Source: Limisphaera sp. (GTDB lineage Bacteria; Verrucomicrobiota; Verrucomicrobiia; Limisphaerales; Limisphaeraceae). From it: DNA of 38,752 bases. The translations under genes were made by a program, and so were the position numbers. The stretch lies in contig JANWVC010000015.1 of NCBI GenBank assembly GCA_025057755.1, positions 1 through 38,752 on the forward strand, written 5' to 3'. This document shows, piece by piece, positions 28,364-36,418 of this stretch (position 1 is its first letter; each line of letters begins with the position of its first letter). The notes beneath the pieces are model-generated. The model did no database searches and was not told the DNA's origin. It was given only the letters and a program-made list of their open reading frames with translations.

Positions 28364-28789
28364 ATGAGCGAAATCATCTATCCGCGCAGTCCGCGCGAGG
28401 TGATGGACGGGTGGATGCACCTACCTCGGTACATTGATAAAATCCGGTTGCACCTGGCTGGCCGACTGCATCCGGACTACGTGCCCAACCTGGGCAAGGG
28501 GTTTGATGGGTTGTGGCTGAAGTACGCCGGCCTAACTCATGAACAAATGGTGGAGCTTGTGCGCAACTCTCTCATTGATGGTCAGATCTGCGATTGGGTT
28601 CGGCGTCACGTTAGGGTAGCCCCCGAGGTCAAGGCGGCCCACCGAGATGAAATGCTAAGTTACCCGAAACCGGATGACGCCGAAGGTCAGGCTCGACTGC
28701 GTTGGCGCAAAGAGCAATCGGGGCTGGCCCATCGGGACGACATCCGGACCTTTGTTGATTACATTGATGCTGACGAGGGCCGGCTTTAA
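28364..28789 (+). CDS. DUF5069 domain protein
   Basis: The protein has 141 residues from the ATG at 28364 (MSEIIYPRSPREVMDGWMHL); upstream ATGs at 28352 and 28355 and a TTG at 28343 are alternatives. The sequence matches the DUF5069 pattern seen mainly in Verrucomicrobiota and relatives: PRSPREVMDGWMHLPRYIDK, LHLAGRLHPDYVPNLGKGFD, LTHEQMVELVRNSLIDGQIC and DIRTFVDYIDADEGRL. No signal peptide or membrane helix. Function is unknown. It stands ahead of the heme gene run by 32 bp and may share its promoter. The 250-bp gap upstream, towards the divergent fpr gene, holds no supported ORF. Confidence 0.82.
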   Translation: MSEIIYPRSPREVMDGWMHLPRYIDKIRLHLAGRLHPDYVPNLGKGFDGLWLKYAGLTHEQMVELVRNSLIDGQICDWVRRHVRVAPEVKAAHRDEMLSYPKPDDAEGQARLRWRKEQSGLAHRDDIRTFVDYIDADEGRL

Positions 28790-28821
28790 TGGCCGTTCGC
28801 GACTGAAGTAGAACCAATTTC

Positions 28822-29637
28822 GTGAACTGGACAGATCGACATTGGTATGCCCTGGCCGTGGCTGTCTATGGCCTGGCCACCGTCTATTCGACCTTCCTGT
28901 GGCGCCGCGGCTTTCGGCGGCATGACTGGATCAACTACTCGCTGCTGGGTCTCGGTTTTCTTTCCCACACTTGGGCCTTGCTGGAGCGGGGTATGAGCCT
29001 GCAGCATTGCCCGATCCGGAATCTCTACGAGGCCAGCGCATTCATTGGATGGAGCATGTTGATCAGTTACATGCTGGTGGGATTATGGTCCCGAATGCGG
29101 TTTCTAGGAGTGCTTGTGGCTCCCGTGCAATTGGCGCTGGGCGTGTTTGCACTGATGCCAGGCCTGGACACGCCGTCGGAGCCGGTTGTCCAGACCCATC
29201 GCGTGATGGAGAGCGTGCACGCTGCGCTGGCTTTGTTGGCGTATGGCGCATTTGGGCTGGCCGCAGCCGGGGGCGGTCTGTTTCTGATGCAGGTCCACGA
29301 CCTGAAGTGGCGCAAATTGCGGGCGATCCTGTCTGTATTGCCACCGGTTCAAAGACTGGAACGTGTGGCTCGGCATCTTGCGCAGGTTGGTTGGATTCTG
29401 CTGACTCTTTCGCTTTTTCTTGGTAGCCAACTACCCCCGCCTCCCGGGACACGCCTGGCCGGAGATCCTAAGGTGATCTGGTCGGCTGTCCTGTGGGTGG
29501 GATATGCCGTCTTGCTGCTGTGGCATTGGCGAGGATTGTCTTCACGCCGTTTTGCGTGGGGGCTCGTTGGAGTGTTCGGTTTTGTGTTGTTCACCTTCTG
29601 GGGCACGAACCTTTTGTCGCCCCTGCATCATCCGTAG
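28822..29637 (+). CDS. CcsA/HemX-type cytochrome c assembly membrane protein
   Basis: The 271-residue membrane protein starts at GTG (VNWTDRHWYALAVAVYGLAT) and has about eight predicted helices. Family blocks are HTWALLERGMSLQHCPIRNL and YEASAFIGWSMLISYML (the WWD-like heme-handling region of CcsA is recalled by GMSLQHCPIRNLYEA), VMESVHAALALLAYGAFGLA with conserved His, and VIWSAVLWVGYAVLLLWHWR. CcsA proteins bring heme to apocytochrome c; HemX relatives next to hemA influence glutamyl-tRNA reductase levels in some bacteria. Because the next gene is hemA, a HemX-like role is equally possible. It is 27 bp upstream of hemA on one transcript. Confidence 0.82.
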   Translation: MNWTDRHWYALAVAVYGLATVYSTFLWRRGFRRHDWINYSLLGLGFLSHTWALLERGMSLQHCPIRNLYEASAFIGWSMLISYMLVGLWSRMRFLGVLVAPVQLALGVFALMPGLDTPSEPVVQTHRVMESVHAALALLAYGAFGLAAAGGGLFLMQVHDLKWRKLRAILSVLPPVQRLERVARHLAQVGWILLTLSLFLGSQLPPPPGTRLAGDPKVIWSAVLWVGYAVLLLWHWRGLSSRRFAWGLVGVFGFVLFTFWGTNLLSPLHHP

Positions 29638-29664
29638 TGGCCAATCGTCTCGCTCAGCCTGAAT

Positions 29665-30717
29665 ATGGGCATTTTGGTCATGGGTTTGAATCACCGCACT
29701 GCCCCGGTGGCCGTCCGGGAACGATTGGCATTTGCTGCTGCACGAGTGCCGGCCGCGCTGCAGCAACTTCGGGCAAGCCATGTTGCGGACGAGGCCGTGA
29801 TCCTGAGCACCTGCAACCGCGTCGAGATCTACGTGGCCACCCACCTGCCACCGCATGTGGCTTTCGCGGACCTCGAGGAATACCTCCAGCGGTGCCACGA
29901 TTATCGCGATCCGCTTTCCGACCACTTGTACCGGTATGTCGAACCGGAAAGCGTGGAACATTTGTTCCGTGTGGCTTGCGGGCTTGACTCCATGGTTCTG
30001 GGTGAGACTGAGATTTTGGGCCAGCTCAAGGAGGCGTATGAACTGGCCCGACGCAGCGGTTTCACCGGGCCGCGGTTGAACCGGGCGTTTCAAAAAGCTT
30101 TTCACGTCGCCAAACAAATCCGAACCGAGACCTTGATTCAGCGCGGCAGCACCTCAGTGGCGAATGTGGCGGTGGAGCTTGCGGAACGAATCTTTCATTC
30201 GCTCCGGCCCTGCACCGTGCTGGTTATCGGCGCGGGAGACACTAGCGAAAAAGTAGCGCGGGCTCTGGTATCCCGCGGTGCAGGCCAAGTCTGGGTTACC
30301 AATCGTACTTATGAGCGCGCAGAAGCGCTGGCGGCCGCCCTTGGGGGCCGTGCGTTGCGGTTCGAAGAGTGGCCCGCTGCCTTTGCCCAAGTGGACATTG
30401 TCATCAGCAGCACCGCCTCGCCTGGGTACTTGTTGGACCGCCCCCGACTTGAATCATGGACGCGTGAACGTGAACGCAAACCCTTGCTTCTGATCGACAT
30501 TGCCGTACCACGCAACATGGATCCAGCCGTGAATGAATTAGATGACGTGTACCTCTATAACGTGGACGACCTTCAATCCATTGCGGATGATTACGTGCGA
30601 CAACGCCAGGCCGAAGTGGCCCGTTGCGAAGCGATCATCCGGGAAAAAGCACGAGCGTTGCTTGATCCGCCTCGGCCACCCTGTGCGTCCGGAGATCCAG
30701 CCCGATCTCCCGCTTGA
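29665..30717 (+). CDS. hemA: Glutamyl-tRNA reductase with short C-terminus
   Basis: The 350-residue enzyme reduces glutamyl-tRNA to glutamate-1-semialdehyde, the first committed step of tetrapyrrole synthesis by the C5 route. The N-terminus MGILVMGLNHRTAPVAVRER and the active-site Cys50 in AVILSTCNRVEIYVATHL are intact. The middle reads MVLGETEILGQLKEAYELAR and ETLIQRGSTSVANVAVELAE. The NADPH domain is VLVIGAGDTSEKVARALVSR followed by VWVTNRTYERAEALAAALGG. It is about 70 residues shorter than the Escherichia coli enzyme because the C-terminal dimerisation helices are largely absent: the protein ends soon after RQRQAEVARCEAIIREKARA in a Pro-rich tail. The hemC gene follows directly, with frames touching (TTGA at 30714). 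Confidence 0.93.
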   Translation: MGILVMGLNHRTAPVAVRERLAFAAARVPAALQQLRASHVADEAVILSTCNRVEIYVATHLPPHVAFADLEEYLQRCHDYRDPLSDHLYRYVEPESVEHLFRVACGLDSMVLGETEILGQLKEAYELARRSGFTGPRLNRAFQKAFHVAKQIRTETLIQRGSTSVANVAVELAERIFHSLRPCTVLVIGAGDTSEKVARALVSRGAGQVWVTNRTYERAEALAAALGGRALRFEEWPAAFAQVDIVISSTASPGYLLDRPRLESWTRERERKPLLLIDIAVPRNMDPAVNELDDVYLYNVDDLQSIADDYVRQRQAEVARCEAIIREKARALLDPPRPPCASGDPARSPA

Positions 30718-30722
30718 CGGCC

Positions 30723-31751
30723 ATGTCTGAGTCTTATCGAACGGTTGTGGTCGCCTCGCGCGGCAGCGCCCTTGCGCTGGCGCAGGCCCAGATTGTGCTT
30801 GACCAATGCCGACAAACTTTTCCCGGGTTGCGTTTCGAACTGAAGATTATCAAAACCACGGGTGACAAGCTCCAAACTGCCTCATTAGCGCGCGCGGGTA
30901 CTTCTCTGCCAAAAGGCCTTTTCACCAAAGAGCTCGAGATCGCCCTGCTCAAAGGTCAGGCAGACATGGCCGTTCACAGCCTCAAGGACCTGCCCACGGA
31001 ACTGCCTGCGGGACTTAAGCTCGGCGCGGTCCTGCGTCGGGCGGATGTGCGTGACGTGCTGATCTATCGCGACGGCGCGCACTTCGCCGGCTTGGCTTGC
31101 TCACGCAGCGCGGACTGGGTGCCAGGTCAGTCCGCGCTTCGGGGCTGGCAACCGAAACTTGGTTTAGAAGACCTGCCTCAAGGGGCTGTTCTGGGCACCA
31201 GCAGCACACGCCGGCAGGCCCAGATCAAGGCTTTGCGTCCCGACGTACACGTGGCGGAACTGCGGGGAAATGTGCCCACCCGGTTGGAGAAACTTGCCAC
31301 GCGGGACCAACTGGATGCAATCGTGCTTGCTCTTGCTGGACTTTCACGACTGAATTTTCAAATCAGCCCTGACGGCCGGTTGTCGGGCGACGCGGTACCT
31401 GAAGGCTTGTTAGCCACGGTTCTTCCTCTCGAGGTCATGTTGCCATGCGTGGGGCAAGGCGCCATCGGCATTGAAATCCGGTCCGATGACGAACGGCTTG
31501 AAACTCTTTGTGTGCGGCTCAATCATTACAACACGTTTCAAGCTGTCACGGCTGAACGGGCTTTCCTTCGAGCAATGGGCGGGGGCTGTCAAAGTCCGGT
31601 GGCCGCTTACGCAGAAGCACATGAGGATCGACTTCATCTTCGAGCTGTGGTGTATTCCCAACGGCTTCAGCGTGCGGAGGCCATCGGTTCCATCAAGCAC
31701 CCAGTGGAGCTCGGCGAACGTGTAGCGGCCCGGCTCAAGCACCCCGGTTAA
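30723..31751 (+). CDS. hemC: Hydroxymethylbilane synthase (porphobilinogen deaminase)
   Basis: The 342-residue enzyme polymerises four porphobilinogens into hydroxymethylbilane. The chosen ATG at 30723 gives MSESYRTVVVASRGSALALA; a TTG overlapping the hemA stop is an alternative. Conserved parts are KTTGDKLQTASLARAG, FTKELEIALLKGQADMAVHS with LKDLPTELPAGLKLG, the Arg-rich LGTSSTRRQAQIKALRPDVH, and the dipyrromethane-cofactor Cys in LRAMGGGCQSPVAAYAEA. An insert of about 20 residues (LACSRSADWVPGQSALRGWQ) lies between the first domain's end and LGTSS, making it longer than usual (about 310). It is coupled to hemA, so two early heme steps are co-expressed. Confidence 0.94.
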   Translation: MSESYRTVVVASRGSALALAQAQIVLDQCRQTFPGLRFELKIIKTTGDKLQTASLARAGTSLPKGLFTKELEIALLKGQADMAVHSLKDLPTELPAGLKLGAVLRRADVRDVLIYRDGAHFAGLACSRSADWVPGQSALRGWQPKLGLEDLPQGAVLGTSSTRRQAQIKALRPDVHVAELRGNVPTRLEKLATRDQLDAIVLALAGLSRLNFQISPDGRLSGDAVPEGLLATVLPLEVMLPCVGQGAIGIEIRSDDERLETLCVRLNHYNTFQAVTAERAFLRAMGGGCQSPVAAYAEAHEDRLHLRAVVYSQRLQRAEAIGSIKHPVELGERVAARLKHPG

Positions 31752-32015
31752 AGCCAGATTTTGCGTTGCGCCAGAGAGACGGTTTTCACCCGGTCGTCAT
31801 TCAGTTAAAGGGCTTGCCCTGCTGGCCCGATCACGATTGGCGCGCTCAACCCCCGGCTCAACCCCTCCTGTCTCCCACACCCCAAACCCGCCCAGCCGGC
31901 CCCATCGCATCGCAGTCCCACAACCTCAATCTCAATCGGTTAATCCCTTCCCACCAGTACAGGACCTTGCCCCGCAAGCGCACATCCCCCACACCAAGCC
32001 GTAACAGCCACTGCC

Positions 32016-32039
32016 GCCTGCCCCCCGCAGCAGGCAGGC
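32016..32039. repeat. Hairpin repeat GCCTGCC...GGCAGGC, copy 1 of the pair
   Basis: Arms GCCTGCC (32016-32022) and GGCAGGC (32033-32039) flank a 10-nt loop. The same arms recur at 32187-32203 and at 1701-1737. No T-tract follows, so it is not an obvious intrinsic terminator. Confidence 0.5.
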
Positions 32040-32186
32040 CGCTCAGGCTGCTCCCCAACAACGCCAGCACGGTGCGATAGAGACCCCCGGCGCTAGACGA
32101 GGTCTCGCTCACAGGCATGTCTTCCTGCACCCGGCCTCCAAACTGGATCTGCCCCAGAAACTTGGCCGCCACCAAGCAGACGCCCA

Positions 32187-32203
32187 GCCTGCCGCCGGCA
32201 GGC
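32187..32203. repeat. Hairpin repeat GCCTGCC-GCC-GGCAGGC, copy 2
   Basis: Perfect 7-bp arms with a 3-nt loop in the convergent gap. Arms are identical to those at 32016-32039 and 1701-1737. Confidence 0.55.
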
Positions 32204-32444
32204 GCCCCAAGCGACAACGACACTCATCAGCCAACGGGATTCAAACCCAGCCAACCTAATCAGTCCGCCTACCGTTTGAGCGGTGCTTCACTCTTCTTGC
32301 TCCTTTCGGTTTGCTTGGCCCCAGCACACTGAGGCTCGTCCTGCTTCATCGGCAACCCCATTGCAAAACATGGGTTAAACCAATCCTTACAGTCGGCGCC
32401 TGGGACGCACGCAACTGGCCGAATCCGGGTCGAAGCATGACCAG

Positions 32445-33383
32445 TCAGTTTCCACGGACGCGATTCCGCGGCGACAAGCCAAATGTGCCGGAGCGCCACC
32501 GTCCCTCTTGACGACTTCTGACGCAAGCCAGCCCCAAAGCTTCGAAAGCCGCTTGGACTGCCTCAAATTCTCGAGCCAAGATGCCCGCCAGCACCAGCCA
32601 TCCGCCAGCGCCCAGCCGTCCGACCAACTGTTCCCTGGCTGCAACCAGGACCGAGGCACTGACATTCGCGCAAATCACAGCAAACCGTCGGCCGCACCGG
32701 GGCATCTGCAGGAGATTCCGCTGCGTTACACGGACCCGGTCGGACACGCCGTTGGCCAGTGCATTGGCGCGTGCAGTCTCCACGGCAGCGGGATCGTAAT
32801 CCAAGGCTTCCACAGGAGCATAACCAAGCTTGGCTGCTGCCACCGCCAAAATGCCAGAACCGGTTCCTGCGTCTAAAAACGACTGTGCGTTCTTGGGCTG
32901 CCGTAATCGCACCAGCTCTTCCAAACAGTACAATGTGGTGGGATGATGCCCAGTACCGAAACTCAATCCCGGATCCAGCACGACCTCCACTTCGTCCGGT
33001 CCCAAGCTGTGCGGCAGCCAACTGGGTCGAATCGTCAAACGACCAATCTTCAGCCTGCTGAAATGCTGTTTCCAACTTTCCGCCCAGTTTTCCTGCGGCA
33101 ACCTGCGCCCGTGGACACGCCATCGGATTTGTCTGTCCCGGACAGATTCATCGCTTTTCAATCGTCGCTTCAGCTCTGCGCAATGTTTTTTCCACTGTGC
33201 CAGCGTCGGCACTTCCTCCAAGTATGCCACGACGCTGACTCGTGACTGGGCCGGATGATACACCACCGCTGGCGAAACCGACCAAACTTCTGCAATATGG
33301 TGAGCTACCTTTTCAGCCGCCGGGCGGGCGCATTGCACCCGGATTTCCCAAAGTGCATCCCGTATTTCCTTGAGTGAAGCCAT
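32445..33383 (-). CDS. prmA: Ribosomal protein L11 methyltransferase
   Basis: The 312-residue enzyme trimethylates ribosomal protein L11. The start is the ATG at 33383 (MASLKEIRDALWEIRVQCAR); the frame is open a further 121 codons upstream, but that part is antisense-like and overlaps radC. The N-terminal substrate-recognition domain contains PQENWAESWKQHFSRLKIGR and TIRPSWLPHSLGPDEVEVVL. The methyltransferase domain shows DPGLSFGTGHHPTTLYCLEE, motif I SFLDAGTGSGILAVAAAKLG, VEALDYDPAAVETARANALA, and the NxS-type motif FAVICANVSASVLVAAREQL (usual NI replaced by NV). GWLVLAGILAREFEAVQAAF follows. Family hallmarks are complete. It ends the rnhC-radC-prmA run. Confidence 0.92.
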   Translation of the reverse strand: MASLKEIRDALWEIRVQCARPAAEKVAHHIAEVWSVSPAVVYHPAQSRVSVVAYLEEVPTLAQWKKHCAELKRRLKSDESVRDRQIRWRVHGRRLPQENWAESWKQHFSRLKIGRLTIRPSWLPHSLGPDEVEVVLDPGLSFGTGHHPTTLYCLEELVRLRQPKNAQSFLDAGTGSGILAVAAAKLGYAPVEALDYDPAAVETARANALANGVSDRVRVTQRNLLQMPRCGRRFAVICANVSASVLVAAREQLVGRLGAGGWLVLAGILAREFEAVQAAFEALGLACVRSRQEGRWRSGTFGLSPRNRVRGN

Positions 33384-33403
33384 GGACCGTATCTTGGCGT
33401 GGT

Positions 33404-34153
33404 TCAGACATACATCAGTCCCAGTTCGCGCAGCGACACAAAGTCGCGGGAGCGTATCTCCGACGCGCGCCCCACGATGACATGATCCAATAATTCGATG
33501 CGCAGCAACTGTCCGGCTCGAACCAGGTCCCGCGTCACACGCACATCGGACTCTGATGGTGTGGGATCCCCACTTGGATGATTGTGAACCAGCACCAGTG
33601 CCGCTGCATTGGCTACGATGGCCAGCCGAAACACTTCGCGAGGATGCACCAGGATCGTGTCCAAGGTCCCTTGAGAGATCTTTTCGACCTTTATGAGCCG
33701 GTGTCGGGTATTCAATAACACCACCCAGAAGGTCTCCACCGTACACAACCGCGCCTCTTCCCGGACCAATCGGGCGACCGCTTCTGGGTCCCGCAGCGGC
33801 CCGGAATCATCGATTCGTTCTTCCACCAACCGCCGAGCCAAGGCAAAGGCTGCCGCCACCGTCACTGCTTTGTCCCGCCCCACGCCTTTCACGGCCTGCA
33901 ATTCTTCCACCGTGGCCTGTGCCAGGGCATGAAGTGAACCAAATCGACGCAACAGCTCATGACCAAGATCCACTGCGTTGGCGTTCCGATGGCCGGTCCG
34001 TAGCAAAATGGCCAGTAACTCTGCCGAAGTAAGTGCCTCTGCGCCTCGATGGACCAAGCGCTCACGAGGCCGCTCAGCCGGTGGTTGATCCTTCAACCGT
34101 AGATGACCTGATGCCACGGCCGGTCTTTTAGCCTGCCCGGCCTTCACCCGCAC
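33404..34153 (-). CDS. radC: RadC-family JAMM/MPN+ protein
   Basis: The protein has about 249 residues from a GTG at 34153 (a GTG at 34147 and an ATG at 34237 are alternatives; the ATG would overlap rnhC by 68 bp). The N-terminal UPF0758 helix-hairpin region reads RPRERLVHRGAEALTSAELL followed by ILLRTGHRNANAVDLGHELL and LQAVKGVGRDKAVTVAAAFA. The C-terminal metalloprotease-like domain has the JAMM motif AALVLVHNHPSGDPTPSESD (HxH and SxxD) preceded by REVFRLAIVANAAALVL. It ends ITRDLVRAGQLL-like, then HVIVGRASEIRSRDFVSLRE. RadC was named for DNA repair, but its real role is unclear; it often travels with repair genes, as here beside rnhC and mutY. Confidence 0.9.
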   Translation of the reverse strand: MRVKAGQAKRPAVASGHLRLKDQPPAERPRERLVHRGAEALTSAELLAILLRTGHRNANAVDLGHELLRRFGSLHALAQATVEELQAVKGVGRDKAVTVAAAFALARRLVEERIDDSGPLRDPEAVARLVREEARLCTVETFWVVLLNTRHRLIKVEKISQGTLDTILVHPREVFRLAIVANAAALVLVHNHPSGDPTPSESDVRVTRDLVRAGQLLRIELLDHVIVGRASEIRSRDFVSLRELGLMYV

Positions 34154-34169
34154 GCTTAAAAAAACTCCG

Positions 34170-35168
34170 TCAGGAGTCGTCGCCTTCCCCGCGGACCGGT
34201 GATGCTGGACTCCAAACTTCCGCACAAGATAGACCAAGCTCGTTCAGCACGTCAGCCACGGTCCGGAAATGGATTTTGGTAACCTCCGTGCAAACCGCAG
34301 GCCCATGCCGTTTGATCAGCGTTTTCAACGCATCGCGTGCCTGGACGCCGCTACCCCGGGGCAGCAACACGTTCCAACGCCGACTCAGTTGGGCCAGCCG
34401 ATCCAAAAACGCCTCTCGAGCCAGGATGGAAGCCGCCGCCACTGCCGGATCCGCTTCAGCCCGGTGTCGCTGGATGAGTTCTAATTGGCGTCCCCGTTTC
34501 ATCAGGGCGCGTGCCACCAGCCGCGGATCGGCGGCGAACTGGTCGCTGATGACCCTCACCGGAGGTGGTTGCAATTCCCTGTCACGATTTAATAGGTTTT
34601 CCAGGGCACGGGCATGGCTCCAAGCGAGCAACCGATTGACATTTCCCATTTTCTGCCAGCAACGGTTATACGCGGCGTTGCCGATTACGACCACGGTATG
34701 CACACAACCAGGCGTGTTCCGAATTTGGCGCGCCAACTCTCGTAACGCTGCTTCGCTTCCAACCCGCTTGCTATCCCGAATAAAACTTTGCTGCCATGCA
34801 CGAACGATGGATTCATTTACATACACCGCCGCCACACACAAGGGACCAAACAAATCACCTTTGCCAGACTCGTCGATACCCACCCGCGGCAACTTCAGCT
34901 CGGGTTGCAGGTCCAGCTCATACCCCAGCCGGGCTTCCTTCAAAATCTCCGGCTCCAACACAAACTGCACGAAATCCCGGGTGCCCTTACCCTGGATCAC
35001 CGTCTTGCCACTCTGGTAACAGATGACGTTGACCTGCTGACCAAAGGCCCCAAACCGCGCGTGGGGCACTTCTCGGAATTCAAAACCGTGCGCGCGACAG
35101 TATTGTTCCAGCGCCTCTGCCTGTGCCTCGTTCAGCTCCACCGTGTAATGGCTCAAAGTGCGGTCCAT
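34170..35168 (-). CDS. rnhC: Ribonuclease HIII
   Basis: The 332-residue protein starts at the ATG at 35168 (MDRTLSHYTVELNEAQAEAL), about 10 nt after AGGG; a GTG 7 codons upstream is an alternative. The N-terminal TBP-like substrate-binding domain reads FGQQVNVICYQSGKTVIQGK (about 45-64), which separates RNase HIII from HII. The catalytic domain begins with LPRVGIDESGKGDLFGPLCV, carrying the first acidic residues Asp and Glu. Later come VRVISDQFAADPRLVARALM and HRAEADPAVAAASILAREAF with the remaining acidic sites. It cleaves RNA in RNA-DNA hybrids. The gene is divergent from mutY with only 42 bp between the two starts, so their promoters must overlap each other or the coding ends. Confidence 0.93.
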   Translation of the reverse strand: MDRTLSHYTVELNEAQAEALEQYCRAHGFEFREVPHARFGAFGQQVNVICYQSGKTVIQGKGTRDFVQFVLEPEILKEARLGYELDLQPELKLPRVGIDESGKGDLFGPLCVAAVYVNESIVRAWQQSFIRDSKRVGSEAALRELARQIRNTPGCVHTVVVIGNAAYNRCWQKMGNVNRLLAWSHARALENLLNRDRELQPPPVRVISDQFAADPRLVARALMKRGRQLELIQRHRAEADPAVAAASILAREAFLDRLAQLSRRWNVLLPRGSGVQARDALKTLIKRHGPAVCTEVTKIHFRTVADVLNELGLSCAEVWSPASPVRGEGDDS

Positions 35169-35210
35169 GCTGGCGCACCCTACCGCCACGGCCTAAGCTG
35201 CGGCAAGTCT

Positions 35211-36344
35211 ATGGCGCCCACGTACTGCTGCGTACCCAAGTCCGTCGCTCGCGCCACGGTGTGTGCCCTGCTCTCCTGGTTTGGCCGTGAGGCACGCGAC
35301 CTGCCATGGCGCCGGACCCACGATCCTTACGCCATCTGGGTTGCCGAAGTCATGCTCCAACAAACTCGTGTCAAAACCGTCGTGTCATATTGGCAGCGTT
35401 GGATGCAGCATTTGCCTGATGTGACGGCACTGGCGCATGCCCGACCTGAGTTTCTTAGGAAACTTTGGGAAGGACTCGGCTATTACCGCCGGGTAGAACT
35501 TTTGCAGAGAGCCGCACGAATTATCGTAAAACAATATCACGGGAGATTTCCGCGCCAGTGGGACGAGATCCTGGCATTGCCCGGAGTGGGTCGGTACACC
35601 GCCGGGGCCATCTCCAGCATTGCCTACAACCTGGCTGTGCCCGCTGTGGACGGCAACGTAAGCCGGGTCTTGAGGCGATGGCTCGGGCGACCGCTCGGCA
35701 AGCAGGATGCACTGGCATGGGCTGTGGCCGAACGATGGGTGAAGCTAGCTGCCCGTTGTCCGCCTGTTCGACTCCTCCGCTTAAGTCCATCCGGTCAGCC
35801 TGCCGACGCCCCCGTTTGTCCGCCGTGCTCGGCTTTCAACCAGGCCTTGATGGAGCTCGGTGCGACGGTGTGCCTGCCTTTTAAACCGCTCTGCACAGTT
35901 TGCCCAATCCAGCAACACTGCGCCTATGCCCGTTCGCCCGCAACCTGTGCAGGGGCCCCACAGCGGCGGCCATCCAGCATCAAGCGACGATTGGTCGTGT
36001 GGGTGGTCCAACGGCGCGGACGCTATCTGGTTCGGCAGCGCTCATTGCAGGAATGCAACGGCGGGTTTTGGGAACTGCCCACTTTTGAGATCCCCGAGGA
36101 AACAAGCGATGCATTGGCACCTTCGACCTGCAAATGGTTCGAGCCTCTCAAAGCAAAACCCCTGTATCAACTGACGCATCACATTACTCGGTACCGCTAC
36201 CACGTGCAGGTCTACCCCGCCAAACTCAAGGGCAATTGGCCGGCCGGACGGTGGCTCACAACCGCCCAACTCGCTGCACGACCGATGACACGGCTCTCGC
36301 GCAAAGTGCTCGATCGGCTCCTCACCGGTCGAGGTCCAGCCTGA
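35211..36344 (+). CDS. mutY: A/G-specific adenine glycosylase
   Basis: The 377-residue enzyme removes adenine mispaired with 8-oxoguanine. The helix-hairpin-helix glycosylase fold has catalytic Glu46 in IWVAEVMLQQTRVKTVVSYW and catalytic Asp147 in LAVPAVDGNVSRVLRRWLG, after the hairpin ALPGVGRYTAGAISSIAYN. The [4Fe-4S] cysteines are 221, 228, 231 and 237 (CLPFKPLCTVCPIQQHC). A NUDIX-like lesion-recognition domain follows (RLVVWVVQRRGRYLVRQRSL, then GGFWELPTFEIPEE). Between Asp147 and the cluster lies an extra segment of about 25 residues (183-207) containing CPP and CPPC motifs that ordinary MutY lacks. The frame is open far upstream (34788), but that part is antisense to rnhC, so the ATG at 35211 is used. 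Confidence 0.94.
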   Translation: MAPTYCCVPKSVARATVCALLSWFGREARDLPWRRTHDPYAIWVAEVMLQQTRVKTVVSYWQRWMQHLPDVTALAHARPEFLRKLWEGLGYYRRVELLQRAARIIVKQYHGRFPRQWDEILALPGVGRYTAGAISSIAYNLAVPAVDGNVSRVLRRWLGRPLGKQDALAWAVAERWVKLAARCPPVRLLRLSPSGQPADAPVCPPCSAFNQALMELGATVCLPFKPLCTVCPIQQHCAYARSPATCAGAPQRRPSSIKRRLVVWVVQRRGRYLVRQRSLQECNGGFWELPTFEIPEETSDALAPSTCKWFEPLKAKPLYQLTHHITRYRYHVQVYPAKLKGNWPAGRWLTTAQLAARPMTRLSRKVLDRLLTGRGPA

Positions 36345-36418
36345 TGGAAGGCCTCAGACGAGGCGGAAACCATGAAAAAGCCTGCTCTAAAGGGCACAAC
36401 TTTGCTAATTAAGCCCTG

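Larger units (their letters stand above)
31752..32444. other. 690-bp convergent gap with short hairpin repeats
   Basis: The gap lies between hemC and prmA, which point towards each other. The plus strand is unusually C-rich. A 121-codon minus-strand frame (32223-31858) has a Gly/Leu/Arg-rich translation without any family signature and contains both hairpin repeats, so it is not called a gene; it might be the residue of one (QEDMPVSETSSSAGGLYRTV is its most protein-like part). No RNA gene was recognised. Confidence 0.45.

Noticed and set aside
32225..32260. tRNA T-arm-like motif on the minus strand (GGGTTTGAATCCC)
   Set aside because: The invariant C of the T loop is missing and no acceptor or anticodon arms could be formed around it.
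33384..33746. 121-codon N-terminal extension of prmA
   Set aside because: Overlaps the radC coding region and has no homology; the PrmA family starts at MASLKEIRDAL.
34276..35019. 247-codon plus-strand frame
   Set aside because: Antisense to rnhC; Arg/Ser-rich composition with no motif.
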